Assembly (NCBI GenBank): GCA_020205615.1 | Contig: CM035162.1 | Coordinates: forward strand, 32,638,479 to 32,702,478 | Direction: 5' to 3' | Length of the DNA: 64,000 bases | From: Panax quinquefolius | Lineage: Eukaryota; Streptophyta; Magnoliopsida; Apiales; Araliaceae | Shown: one piece after another, positions 1 through 11,933 of the stretch | Position numbering within the stretch: position 1 is the stretch's first letter | Layout: each line of letters opens with the position of its first letter | Notes under the pieces: generated by a model | The model's database searches: none | The model's input: only the letters and a program-made list of their open reading frames with translations | Told to the model about the DNA's origin: nothing | Translations under genes and position numbers: made by a program

Positions 1-379
1 GGTAAATCTGCGAATATTCACAAGCGTCACGAATATTCCACGACCGAAGCGAATATTCTCAAGCCAATCTTGAATATTTTATAACCGCAACTTATTGAAA
101 TATTTGCGTATTTTACCATGCTTATCCATTAATCAAATCAACCTTCTTATTTCAAAATAATAAATGAGAGGAGAAATAAATTTCATTTATTAATAATTTG
201 AGGTCTTCGATGGCAAATGCGCCCTTTGAGGCAAAATGTAGTGAATGACCCCAATTTGGTGGGAATTTTTTTGGTAGCGTGGTAAAAGGACATGCGGCGG
301 CGCATATGCCCTCGGCGATGAGTGTCGTCGAGAATGAGTTTATATTTACTTTCGGTGACTGAATTTTCCCCATTTGCTT

Positions 380-1980
380 ATTATTTTCTCCTCTTCCCTT
401 CGCCTGGCGTCGTAAATGCTTGCTTCTCTTTAAATCATACTTACTTGCCTTTTATTGCCGTCATGGGTCTCTTCCTAAATCGTCCTCTCTCTCTCATTTG
501 ATGACCCTCTAGATTCTCTGTGTCTCTCAAAACTCAAACCCTCGCTCTCTGTCGTCTCTCTCATTGCAAGGTAATCTTCCCAATTTTAGTTCTATTTGAA
601 GCGACTAATTAATGGGTTCATTCTTACGGTGATTTATTTGCTTGTACACATTTTTTGTTAGTTAATTTTGATTGTACACATTTGTTCTTCTTATACGTGT
701 TGTGGGATTTTGTGGTGTTAATTGGTTTATTTTATTAATTTATATTGGTGTTGTTGTTTATCAACCATGTAATCTTTGGTCGTATGTATGTCCATTTAGA
801 TTAAATAACATGATTTTATTTATGATTAAATAAATACAATTGTGTAGAGATGTCTTTATTCGGGATAAAGTTCAAATTGAAAACCTAGTATTATGTTGAG
901 GATACATTATCAAACAATCTCGGTGTTCTATTTGTTATAAACATGCACTGGATATTATAATTTTATATTTGCAATGGTCTACATGACTCTGAGTAAATGG
1001 TTAAAGGTAGAGTATGTTTTATCGGGCATTACACAATTTTGGGAAGGGTCTTTTAGATGCTATGAGATCGAAGTTTGTTTACATTAGTTTCTTGTTCATC
1101 TGTGTGGTAAGCATTTATTGAGCAGACATTGTATTCTTTATTATATATTCCTTCATACCACAAAAAGAATCCCATTTGCAAAAATTACAAACTTAAGGAT
1201 ATATTTATGTTCTATGTTTACATATTGTAAAGTGGAGAGTTTATTCCTTATATTATAGCCTTTTATATAAGACCAATTCCTTTTGTATGAAGTGTTTAGA
1301 CGATAACATGAAGATAAGACCTCAATTCATCAAGTGCATATAAGTTGAATGGATCTGATGTATTCAAATGCTTACAAAGAACCATTCAATGCTCGTATTC
1401 AAACATAATTCTTTTGTGCTTTTCATAATGATCATATTAAAGGCTTCCATTGAAACATAATTAAACATATTTCGACTCTCTCTCTCACTTTTGATCATGT
1501 ATTAGCTAATTGAGAAATTGTTATAGTAGTAATTTGACTATCGGATTTTGCTTTCATCCTCGATATAAAGGGTGGGGTGGGGTGGGGTGGGGAATTGGGG
1601 TGTGGGTGGAGTTTTAAAAAGTTTAATAATAGTTTGTGACACGATAAAAAGCTAGTATTCTTTTTGTTATACAAAAATAATCCTTATTTTGACATGTGCA
1701 TATTTTCATATAGTTTAGGAAGCTTAGAAACCGGTTTGAGATTCACTTAGTAGGAGTGAATCTCAAATAATCCGATTTTGGATTACATTCTTGTATGTTT
1801 CGATCTCACTTAGGTTGGTGTTAGCGACTTGAGCGCGTCTTTATATTTTTTGAATTTTCGGTTAGTATATATCTCTTGGCGTTCTTGGTGCATATTTTGA
1901 ACTACGATGTGTTAGTCTATTTCGTGTACTTGAAGACCATGGGAAGTCTTCTTGAAATTTTGAAAAATTTAAAGATGTAT
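380..1980 (+). other. CACTA-1 untranslated 5' exon and probable intron
   Basis: A pyrimidine-rich stretch with CTCTCT runs (about 480-570) ends in TTGCAAG followed by GTAATC at 571, which looks like a 5' untranslated exon and splice donor. From 571 to about 1980 the sequence is AT-rich with no coding signal and would be the intron ahead of the transposase coding region. The arrangement resembles plant promoter/leader structures and may be the promoter of the transposase gene. No TATA box is clear. Exon and intron assignment is inferred from composition and the single donor-like site. Confidence 0.4.
1571..1592 (+). repeat. G-rich GGGGT tandem tract (G-quadruplex motif)
   Basis: Four runs of four G separated by single T, preceded by GGT, within the presumed leader intron of CACTA-1. 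The pattern satisfies the usual intramolecular G-quadruplex consensus. It stands out in otherwise AT-rich DNA. Confidence 0.8.
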
Positions 1981-2133
1981 TCAAGTTATTAACATCGATG
2001 AAGCGACACATCAAGAATGGGATAAGCTGACGTTAGAGTGGGAGATGAAGTTAGGAAACTCATAAGCTTGCATATACATTAACTTGGAGACTTGATTGTG
2101 TTTGTCTAACTTTCCATATATATAGCGAACGAG

Positions 2134-5100
2134 TTGTCCAAGATATACATTGATCGAAGTTGGATGGAGCGTAGGGTATGCTTGATAAGAGTGGAAGCAG
2201 CTCACGAAAGTACCGTAGTGGGGTTGAACGGTTTCTCAATTTTGCGTTTGAAAGCAAGTCGTGGCGATGAGATTAGATGTCCTATGAAGAGGTGTGTGAA
2301 TGAAGTGTGGAAGGAAAGGAGTGATGTCGTGTGTGACTTATTTGCGTATGGGTTCAAGCGGGGTTATCGACATGGATCTATCATGGGAAACTTTGGTTGG
2401 ATGAACATGAATCGAAAACGAATCTAGAGGTGTGAAACCTTTGTTGTCTTAACATGATAGTTGAATTCTTTGGTTCATACTTCGATTGGAATCTGAGCGG
2501 GGATGACGATAGAACACAATGAGAGTCGAATATATGGGGCTAAGGGTTTCTATGAGTTATTGCATGAAGCGGTGATGGCCTTGTGTATGACAGACACGAA
2601 AAACACTGCCGTCTTGCTCTGCCGTGACTAAGTTTTACACTTGAAGCGAAGCTTGGTATAGCGAAAGGGTTTAATAATTTATTAAGCATTGTGAAGGAGT
2701 CTTTACTTGCGAAGACGATAAATTCTAGGAGTCGTACTATGATGTGAAGAAAATGGTGAAAAGGCTCGATCTAGGGTATGAGAAGATCGATGCTTGTGAG
2801 AAGGATTGTATGTTGTATTACGGTGATGTCGATAAAGATAAGAGGTCGTGTGATATTTGTGAGTGCAAGTGAATCTGTAGTGAGCAGTATGTGAAAAAAG
2901 GGAAAAGGCGTGTAGAGAAAGATCTTACGTTACTTTCCCATTGCCCGAGGCTTGGTGGTTGTTCATGTCGACACATCTGCGTTGAGGATATGAGGTGGCA
3001 CTCTACGGGACATAGTCGAAGGTCGTTGGCCTTTAAGGCGGATGGGCTTGAGTGGAAAAAATTTTGATAACAAGCACCCTCGTTTCTTTGAAGAGGTTAT
3101 GATGTTAGGCTTGGACTTGCTACGGATGGGTTTAATCCGTTTAGCAGACCTTACACAAGCCACCTACTTAACTTGGTAGGTGATTATTGTGGTGTATAAC
3201 CTCCGCCGATGTGCATGAAAGATCCTACATGTTCATGCCTTTCTTGATTCCGGGTGATAAGAGTCAGAGTAAAGACATCGATGTATACCTCGGTACATTA
3301 GTTGATGAGTTGAAGATGTTGTGGGAAAAAGGGGTTCAAGCGTATGATGTATCTCTCTAAAAGCGGAACTTTGACATGAGGCGACTTCTTGTGGACAATA
3401 AATGACTTCCGGCGTTAGGAATGATCGATGGATGGTCGACTCTCGGGGCTTATCATGTCCCGTGTGCGTAGAATTCGATTAAAGGCATGCGGCTTCAACA
3501 TGGGGGAAAATGAGTTTCTTTGCAACATCAGAGACAGTTTTCGATTGAACATCGTTATCGACGGATGAGTAGAACAATTGATGAAAAAATAGAAAGCGTT
3601 AAGTACCTAACCATCTTTACGGGTCGAAGTGATGTTGAGTTGGATTAGTCGTTTGAAGTTTCCACCTCGGGGAAGAATCACTGATTAAAAGCGAGCTTAC
3701 GGTTCTGTGAGGTTTCTGTTGGACATACAGATCCATGTTCTTTGACTTTTGCCTTATTGGGCTACACTCTGCATTCGTCATTGTATAGATCGATGCATCT
3801 TGAGAAGAGCGTGTTGATAACATATTTTATCGATCCTAGATGCGGTGGTAGAACAAAACTGACAACAAATCGAGGCTTGATTTGGTAGAAATGAACATTA
3901 GAGAAGATGCATGGGTGTATCGGGAGGGTAGTAAGGCAGTGCGCCTAAAAGTGAATATACTTTGACGAGGAGCAGTTGATATTGATATGTAATTGGATCG
4001 ATGAATTTGAAGCTCCCGGATGGATATTCTTGAATATAGCGAGGTGTTGTAAAGTCGAAGAGTTGAAGTTTCGAGGGTCTCAAAAGTCATGGTTATCACG
4101 TATTCATGCGAAGTTGATCCTGTGGCATTTATCGACTTATTACTCGAAGCGTGTGGTTGAAGCAGCAGCCGAGCTTTCTAATTTCTTGAGAGATCTATGC
4201 TTGATGGAGCTTGACTCAAAACATAGATAAAATGGAATCTGAGATAGTAGAAATAATGTGCAAGTTAGAAATGATCTTCCCCCATCATTTTTGATTGAAT
4301 GGAGCATTTGCTATTCAACTTGCCATCTGAAGCTAAGTTTGGCGGTCCGTCTGATATAGATGGATGTATCCATTTGAGAGGTAATGACATTAATGTTTTA
4401 ATACGGTAAAATGTTCATTCTTTTTGTTAATCTATATATCATATAGGTATATCTGACGTCTAAAGCAAAAGGTGAAGAATAGAGCTTGTGTGTAGAAGGG
4501 TCGATTCTTTGAAAGTTATATTATGGAGGAACTTGTTAATTTTTGCTCGTTGTACTGAGTAGAATGTTAGAATGACCTGATAAACTACGTCGAGAATCGA
4601 AATTTATTCTTACGAGGAAAATGGAGAATTAATGACCTTTAGTCATCCTGTCGCCCATTCGATTGGTAAAAAAGCGATTCTTGGCGTAGATAGTGAGTAT
4701 CGATTTGCCACATTGTATGCACTTGTCAACATAGATGAAGTATCGCCATACATTAAGTAAGTAGTCATAATTATATATATACGGTGTAATTGTGTGAGTT
4801 CTTTTTCATCAACATTGAGTATATAAATGAGTTGTGGTCGATATGATCTTTGAAGTCATCGTGAAGCGAATCAGAGTATATCGGACGAGGATTTACAAAA
4901 TTTGAGAAATGGAGAATTTGTGCAATGGTTTAAAGATCATATAAAGTCTAACCTTATAAGTTCAATGAATATACCATGATAGATGTTATTCTTATGGCGT
5001 AATTAACTTTAGAATATGTTGTGTTAATGTACATTAGGTCCTCGCGGATGAGTTAGTTGACAATCGGCTAAAGCTTATAATAGGATGGCCTTTGAAAGAT

Positions 5101-5790
5101 CTGTAGATGCTTATACATCTTTGCATTATCAGCGATTCTGATTTAAGTGTTGTGATATTGGGGAAGTTACTTCTACAATTACGGTGTTGTGGTGAAAGGT
5201 TGGTATTACGATAACATTTGGGATGGTGGTATGGACGATTTGCTAGAAGTTATCGTGCTCAAATATTGGGGTCGTAAAAAATTAGTTTGCTTGATTGTCA
5301 TTGGTTTGATGTTGAGAATGGAGTTAAAGTAGATAAAAAATCGGAGACGAATTATTTATTAAGCGTTAAGTCGAAACTAAGATTGATGAGTGGTATGGGC
5401 CGAGCCTTTTATTTTAGTGAAAGTCAAGCAACACGGTGTCTGTATCTTGTGGGAGTGTTAAGACCCCTGCAAGCCCATGGTATCTTTATTATAACCACCG
5501 GTGCGAAGTGGTTTTCAAGAGCCTGACTCCTTTCCAGACGATGAACCTTTCTGAAGTCGAGTCTACTAGTTTCACACTTTCTTGATGTAACAATTATTAG
5601 TGAGTCTAGTGAAGAAGAGGATGATGTTATCGTTTGTCGAAAGTGAAGAGCGATGTTGTTGAGGAGGTAGATATAATTGAAGAAATCTTTGAGGGACGAT
5701 GAAGATGGTGATGACAACGATAGTGAAGATCTATTGCTTTCGAAGATGGCGATTACGATATTGATGGCTTTGACGATATAAATGATTAGG
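2134..5790 (+). pseudogene. CACTA TNP2-like transposase, decayed
   Basis: Pieces of plant CACTA transposase can be read in order across shifting frames. At 2134-2400 lies the transposase-associated domain, with DRSWM near the start and ICPM..C later (the family has CPC..C). At about 2735-2870 is YYDVKKMVKRLDLGYEKIDA followed by a CMLYY block. At 2950-3460 is the Transposase_21 (PF02992) core with MRWHSTGH, FLIPGDKSQSKDIDVY and an INDF/GWST-like block. At about 3740-4560 is a DUF4218-like region (LRHSL/MHLEKSV, LSNFLRDLC, KLEMIFPPSF). At about 5200-5440 is a DUF4216-like region with WFDVENGVKVDK. In intact elements this protein binds terminal and subterminal repeats and catalyses cut-and-paste transposition. 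Many stops and frameshifts break it here, so no single ORF longer than about 100 codons survives. Confidence 0.85.
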
Positions 5791-6379
5791 AGTATATACT
5801 CTTTAATTGTGTCCTTTTAGTTATATTCAAATGTAATAGTTTGTAGTAGTCTGATCATTATCTTGACTTATATTAATCTACTAAAAAGGTATTCTATTTA
5901 TGATGTATCCTTTTAGGTTACTATTTATATTTGCATTCTTTTAGTTGTATCTGTATGTTATCCTCTTTGTTATTGTGCTCAAATATAGTATTCTGAATGT
6001 TTAATAATATTTTTTATGATTTGACGGTATACATACATATAAGCGCACACCACCATGGCGATCGTGGTGGGCGTGCGGTCGTGAAAGGCGTGGCGATTCT
6101 ACAGCGTGATGATCGGTAGGATTATCGCGTATAATTATATTGACATTATATTCGTTTATATAAATATTGATGTATTTCACTACATAGGTGATCGGCGTTG
6201 GCCTCATGAGGGACTAGCGCGTGGCTTGCTGAGGAATCCCCACGGTGTAGCTTATATGTCGTGTTGGGACTCATAGGTAATTAATTTCATAATCTATATA
6301 GTATTTCTATAACATAAGTATTTAGTTTTTATATATTCTTTGTAATTTGCAATGTATTAATTTCAATTGTATTATCCTT
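5791..6379 (+). other. Spacer between CACTA-1 ORFs
   Basis: AT-rich sequence with a GC-richer patch at 6050-6260. No family could be recognised. It probably contains introns and the start of the second CACTA gene. Confidence 0.3.
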
Positions 6380-7182
6380 GGCCTTGCATGAAAGAACACG
6401 TTGCTTGGGATCGTCATGATCGATTCTCAAGCTTGAAGTGGATGAGGTGGCGGATGTGGATGTGCTTGCGGTGGTGGTGATTATTCTTTGAGTTTAAGGT
6501 AGGATGTTAATCATTCATATGTTAGTTTTATATTCCATTTGAATAAACTATTACCTCTTTGATTTATGTTGTCTACTAAGCTTCTTAATGTGCAATGTGC
6601 AGAGATATTATCATTTTGAGGGCCGGGCGGGGAAGCCCATGGCATGGCTATTACGATGCGGATACTAGAGATGAATTGGCATAAGTGGGTCTACATTTGG
6701 AAGAAGAAGGCCCAGACGAAGATGGTTGATGGGCGAGACACTTAAGGATGTCAGACCAAATTTCATGCTCTGCTATAGTGTGGGACGGATATGCGAGATT
6801 TTTGAGACGGCGAGGCCTTGAAGATGTCAGCCATGACATTTGCCCGACAATGAGTCGTCTCCACTTGCTTGCCTTTGGGTCTCGATCGTCCACGACTGTC
6901 TGGGAGAGACTCGAGGAGAGTTTAAAGCATGCACCCTCTGTTTGGAGTTTTGGTGGCACGCCCACGAAAAGAAAGGTGACGATGGTTATATCTCACGAAG
7001 TGAGAACATAATTCTTGTAAGTTTTGTAATTATCTTATTTAGTATGTATTTAAAATTAGTATATTCTTTTGTATTATTTCTTTTTATTCTTTGTGTATCA
7101 TCTCTTAATGTGTTTTTTTTAATGACGGTTCAAGGATCTTATAGTGGCTGGGCGGCCGGAAGAGGTGACACTCCGATAGGCG
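6380..7182 (+). pseudogene. CACTA second ORF, PF03004 (Transposase_24)-like, left part
   Basis: The region downstream of the transposase reads, across frames, as the moderately conserved block of plant Ptta/En/Spm second ORFs. It contains a NES/SRLHL segment, a GSRSSTTVWERLEES-like helix and a W-H-H-KK-DDGY-S block at about 6940-7010 that matches the TH..KDG..V pattern of the family. After an intron-like AT-rich stretch (7015-7130) the coding sequence resumes (GSYSGWAAGRGDTPIG) until gypsy-1 interrupts it at 7183. Continuing across the insertion gives RVYASW at 31313, corresponding to the RVYG/GLGS-type motif of this family. This supports one split gene. Frameshifts make it non-functional as written. 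Confidence 0.6.
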
Positions 7183-9544
7183 TGTAAAACCCCAAATTTT
7201 TGAATAAAGATGAATTTTGCTATAAATATTATTTTTGAATATTATGGAGTGAAATTGATATAATGTTATAGTTGTGGGTAATATTTATAAATTTTGCAAA
7301 ATGCATGAGTTGTTATATAATATTCGATTGGTGGGAGAATATTTGTTTTAACGAGGAAATATTAAATGACAAGCACAATCATTGGTGGATTCAGCGGAAT
7401 TATTAGCCGGATTGAGAAAATGACAAAAATACTTTATGAAAATAACAAGCGGAAGTTTTCACAGATTAGCTGTTGAAACACCGGTGTTAAAAAATCTGAT
7501 GTCTGGCGTGGTTGCATAGTAGCACGATATTGATTATTGATGCTTACGTGATAAGTCACTCAGATTTTGTTGGTATTATTAATGTAATAATACGAGAAAA
7601 TCTTTTATATAAAGCAGAATACTTTTATAAAGTTATTCATAAATAAAATATATTATATTCTATTATGCATAGTGTTGCATGTAGTGTATGCATAGTGTTT
7701 TGCATAGTAAAATCTTTTTATATAAAACATAATACTTTTATAAAGCTATACATTTTATTAGACAATAATTAGAATATATTATATTTTATTATCATAGTCA
7801 TTTGCATAGTGTTTGCATAGTAAAATCTTTTATAAAGTTATTCGTTTTATTAGATTATAAATAGAATATATTATATTTTATTTAAAAGATTTTGCTTTAA
7901 ATATGGACCGTCGATTAAAGTAAATCAATTTGGACAAGTCCATGAGTTAGTTCTTATCACGATCCATTTTTACATAAATAGAAGCTCATTCCTTCATTAT
8001 TTTCTTACGAATTCACTTTGAACTCTAGAGATAAACTATAGAGGAAAAAAAAAAAGATACGCTACTTCATTACTTATATATCCAGTACTCTTCTTCTTAA
8101 GGTAGGGAATATTATTTGTTGTATTCATAAGGGTGTTATTCTTTCTTATTAATGAAGAAAGGCATTTGTTATTCCATTGCTTATTATTACATTGGAATAA
8201 CTTTTATATCTGTGATCACCACTATACTTGGTGACATTCTTCTATTATTTCGTCTTTACTATTACATTTGGAATATCCTTTTTGTGTGTTTTCTGCAGGA
8301 CTGGTTAAAAGTCTTTATTATTATTACATTTGGAATATCATGTATACATGCGTTTTCTTGCAGGACTTGATTAAAATCTTATTAGTAATACATTAGAATA
8401 ACTTTATCATCGCAATCCGCATGCATGGTGATTTCATTGTTATTCCATTCTTTATTATTACATTGGAACATCATATGATTGTGAATTTTGCGACTGGTTA
8501 AGTTATTTAGTATTCTGTTGGAATAACTGTACATCTGCGAAATGCGCGTGCGTGGTGATTTCTTTTGTTATTCCATTCTTTATTATACTCGGTAGAATAT
8601 CCTTGATATTTACGCTTCATCGATATCTTTTCATGGAAATATTCTTGATCATTCTTGAATTTTACTCTACAAAGCGATATCGTGTTGACAATTTGGACAT
8701 TAGTAGTTCTTGGACAAATTAATTCTTGAACTTGTTTTATTGAATTCTTATATCATTGTCATCATCCTCATATTTTATATTATGTTGAAAGTCAAATACG
8801 TGGCTTTGTAAGTGCATAGATGGACTTGGTATGATTATGACGAGGATTATTGGTATAATCATGGTAGTAATGTTACAAATGATGTGGTAAAAGTCCTCAT
8901 TGGATCGTAGTGCATTAATGGGCGAGTTGTTGGCATGATCATGACCATTAATGAATACACAAATATTCTTGTCCCATAGTGCGTAAATGGATAAATGTGG
9001 TGCGTGATACTAAAGAATATTCTTGGTAGTGAAGTAGTCTTGAGGGTGATTCGATGATATGGAATATTTAAAAGTGAGTCTCAGCGATAATGATGATGAA
9101 AACCTTTTAATCATAAAAGATAGTAGATTTTATTTTCTACTTGACTCTTTTAATGGATTGCTTGTTCTCTGTGATTAAACTTGATGTCTATTATATTTTA
9201 TCGGTTTAACATTTGTTGGAGACTAATGATAATTTATTACGCATTATCTTAGTCATAATATTTCTTCTTGGGCTAGTTGAGCTCACCCTTTATTTCTTTG
9301 TTCTCTTGGAAATGAGAATATAGGCTGAGACGAGTCGGGGAGCGGAGTGATGGTCGGAGGATAGCATTAGTAGTCCTCACTATTACAGTGAAATAGTGTG
9401 ATAATAATTATAATGAGGACTCCTTTTGAGTTTGTATAATCTCTAGTAGATAATATTTGTATTCAAACTCACAGTTTATGTTTTGTCGTATTATGCATGT
9501 GCATTCTATTAGTAAGTTGTATTTGAATTACATACCGTGGATGG
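7183..9544 (+). repeat. Gypsy-1 5' LTR (3'-truncated)
   Basis: The LTR starts TGTAAAACCCC and follows the same order of blocks as the other gypsy LTRs here. These are a GAATATTATGGA block, a GCATAGTGTTTTGCATAG repeat block (about 7660-7830), a TATA-like region near 7973 upstream of a GAACTCTAGAG stretch, the ATTACATTGGAA tandem module (8180-8480), and a 3' part ending around GAATTACATACC. The last about 75 bases (GGCGACCCAAGATGGG...GTCACA) are missing, because the copia LTR starts at 9545. It is most similar in block content to the gypsy-3 LTR at 57935. Confidence 0.8.
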
Positions 9545-11386
9545 TGAAAGTAGTATGCCACAAAATGCCCGATCATGTTTGATGATAAAGCATATACTTT
9601 GTAACAATCTTATTCATTTATTAATAAAAAGTATTAATTTATTAAAGGCTTTTAATTATCTACATGATCTTTGTTTTATAATATGTGATAAACCCGTAGT
9701 TTTAAGCAATGCTTTTAGAATAATGATGATGATCATTCTAATGAGATCTAAATTCTTAGAAAGCTTAAAACTAAAATAGTTCCCAATCATTGGATTACTA
9801 AATTGGGGATTAGTGAATCCAGGATAGATTGGTACATCGTTGCTTGCTCGTTGGATGAGGATGATTGATCTCGTGATCATTTGTGTGGAACACTAAAAGC
9901 AAGTATGTAGGTGCTTTATTAGAGAATAAGTTCCTTTGAGCGTGGCTCGCTAAGGAATACCTAATGGAGTTTTACTTGCTGTCGATAGGAATTCTTGTAG
10001 TGATAGTAGTCAAGTGATCCTTGGACTTGAGATCATCATAGTATCTTGTGTATGATGAGTTATACTTTGACTTATTCCTTAAGACCCTTAGGGTATATCA
10101 AAGGGTATGCTTGGGTATAATAAGTTATACGTGGAGATAATGTATGATCGATAAAGAATCTACCTTCTAATAAAGAAGAGAAATGTCTATGTGATTCGAT
10201 AAATGACAACCCGGTAGTCCTTGGCGGCGAGAATGAAATTAGAAAGGAGTTTCTAATTTGCATTATTTGGAGTTGTGCATTTAAGATCGAAATACATATA
10301 ATTAAATAAAATAAGACTTGTGAGTAATTCCATATCTTATATTTAATTGGGACGTTGTATGGTGGAAGGATTGAATTATGCGGTAACTATTTACTCGAAA
10401 GGTTCTTTTATGATTAATGTTGAAATCTATATTATTTGGAAAGTGGTTGATCATTAGGGAGAACTTATCACATTGTAGAATAAATATTATTTATTTAAAT
10501 AAATTAATTGTTTAATTTATTTATTTAAATAAGATTAAATTATTCTAATTGATTTATTCACAATAGGTTTAATATGGAGAACCTAAAGGTCACACCATAA
10601 AAGGAAGAATAATTATTTAAGAAGTTAATGGCATAATCGTAATAATATGTTATGTATATTTAATTTAATCTATGGTGATAGAATAAATTAAATAGCTTAA
10701 TATTATTATTTAATATTTTAGAAATATTAAATATAAATTAATAAGAGAGTCTTATTAATATTATTACAATTATTATTATTATTTTAATTTCTAAAAGAGT
10801 TTAGGAATTAATTTAATATAAATACTCTCATTTATTCCTAATTGGATTAGGAGGAAAATTAGTTAAAAGAGTTTAATTAATTATCCCTAATAAGATTAGG
10901 GAGCCTTTAATTAAAAGGGTTTAATTATAAATAATACCTTAATTTTAATAGGGTTGCTTGATATATTTATAAGAGAGTCTTATATCGGATATCGAATATA
11001 TCGTTAATTCGAAAGGTTGGGAGTCGCTCCTTTTACATATAGAGATAGAAAAACTAGGGTTTAGCCAACCACCCATCTTCTTGAATCTTTCTTCTTCCTT
11101 GGTGGATCACCTCTAGAGGCCAAACACTTGGGTGGTAACGTTGATCGAAGGAAGGAACCAAAAGCCGGTGGATTTGAGTTGAGCGAAAAGATTGGAGGTG
11201 AACTTTGCACGAGGGCTTCGGATCTTGAGGTATGATTCTTATTCGTTATCTTTTCGTTTAATTAATAATTGTGCGTAAAGGGTGATCAAGGGTATATGGT
11301 TTGTAAAATTTTTTAAAACTACGATTTTTACGTTTAGCATTATTTTTGCAATTTGATTGCGTTCTTGAATATTACAAACCCTATGA
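9545..11386 (+). repeat. Copia 5' LTR
   Basis: The LTR begins TGAAAGTAGTATGC and is nearly collinear with the copy at 26877-28734 (about 1842 versus 1858 bp). It has AT-rich inverted blocks (TTATTTAAATAAATTAATTG, about 10490-10540) and a GC-richer pre-terminal region (11040-11230) containing AACTAGGGTTTAGCCAACCA. The 3' end is placed at 11386 by comparison with the second copy, which ends CTAACA. It is immediately followed by a primer-binding-like TGGCATCGAGCC. Confidence 0.85.
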
Positions 11387-11398
11387 TGGCATCGAGCC
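11387..11398 (+). promoter_or_regulatory. Copia primer-binding site, tRNA-Met type
   Basis: TGGCATCGAGCC directly follows the 5' LTR and matches the plant tRNA-Met complement TGGTATCAGAGCC, except for one substitution and one missing A. The same A is missing from the gypsy-2 and gypsy-3 primer-binding sites. Confidence 0.6.
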
Positions 11399-11886
11399 AA
11401 ACCTTTATGCGAATTATTAATTGTTTGATTTGATATGTATATTGATATGTGTTTAGAACAATTTAATTGGGCATAATTTGTTGTATAAAATTTATTTTAA
11501 ATAAAAAAAAGCGTCGATTTTGAAGCGATTTTTTTTATTAGAATTGTGGGTGATATGGCGTATAAGAATCTATAATCATTGATTAAATCATTGGTTGAAC
11601 AACTTTTATATTATATATATATATATAAATATTTATATATGGTTAATGGTTTGGTGTTAATAGTTGAATTTCACGTGATTTTTTTTTTTTAAAAAAAAGG
11701 TTAAAGGAGATTCAAGTTGGAATTAAATGTATGATTCCTGACTTTATATTCATATATATATATATATATAGTAATTATATAATATATATATATATTACTT
11801 GATTATATATAGGATATATAAAACTTTATATATAAATTATATTATATGATTCATGTTGGCATGTTTTTGTAATTAACATGAATGAA

Positions 11887-11933
<47 letters not shown>

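Larger units (their letters stand above)
1..7182 (+). mobile_element. CACTA-1 (En/Spm) DNA transposon, left portion
   Basis: This is the left part of a large CACTA element. It carries a TNP2-like transposase pseudogene followed by a PF03004-like second ORF, the usual two-gene order of plant En/Spm elements. The 5' terminus is not visible: positions 1-110 hold several GAATATTC-type palindromic motifs but no CACTA end. The element is interrupted at 7182/7183 by a gypsy LTR beginning TGTAAAACCCC and resumes at 31308. The bases flanking the gypsy insertion, AGGCG on the left and AGACG on the right, fit a 5-bp target duplication with one transition. The right terminus is at 33996. Confidence 0.8.

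Noticed and set aside
152..373. 73-codon minus-strand ORF
   Set aside because: No recognisable domain; it lies in CACTA-1 end-proximal DNA and is likely chance.
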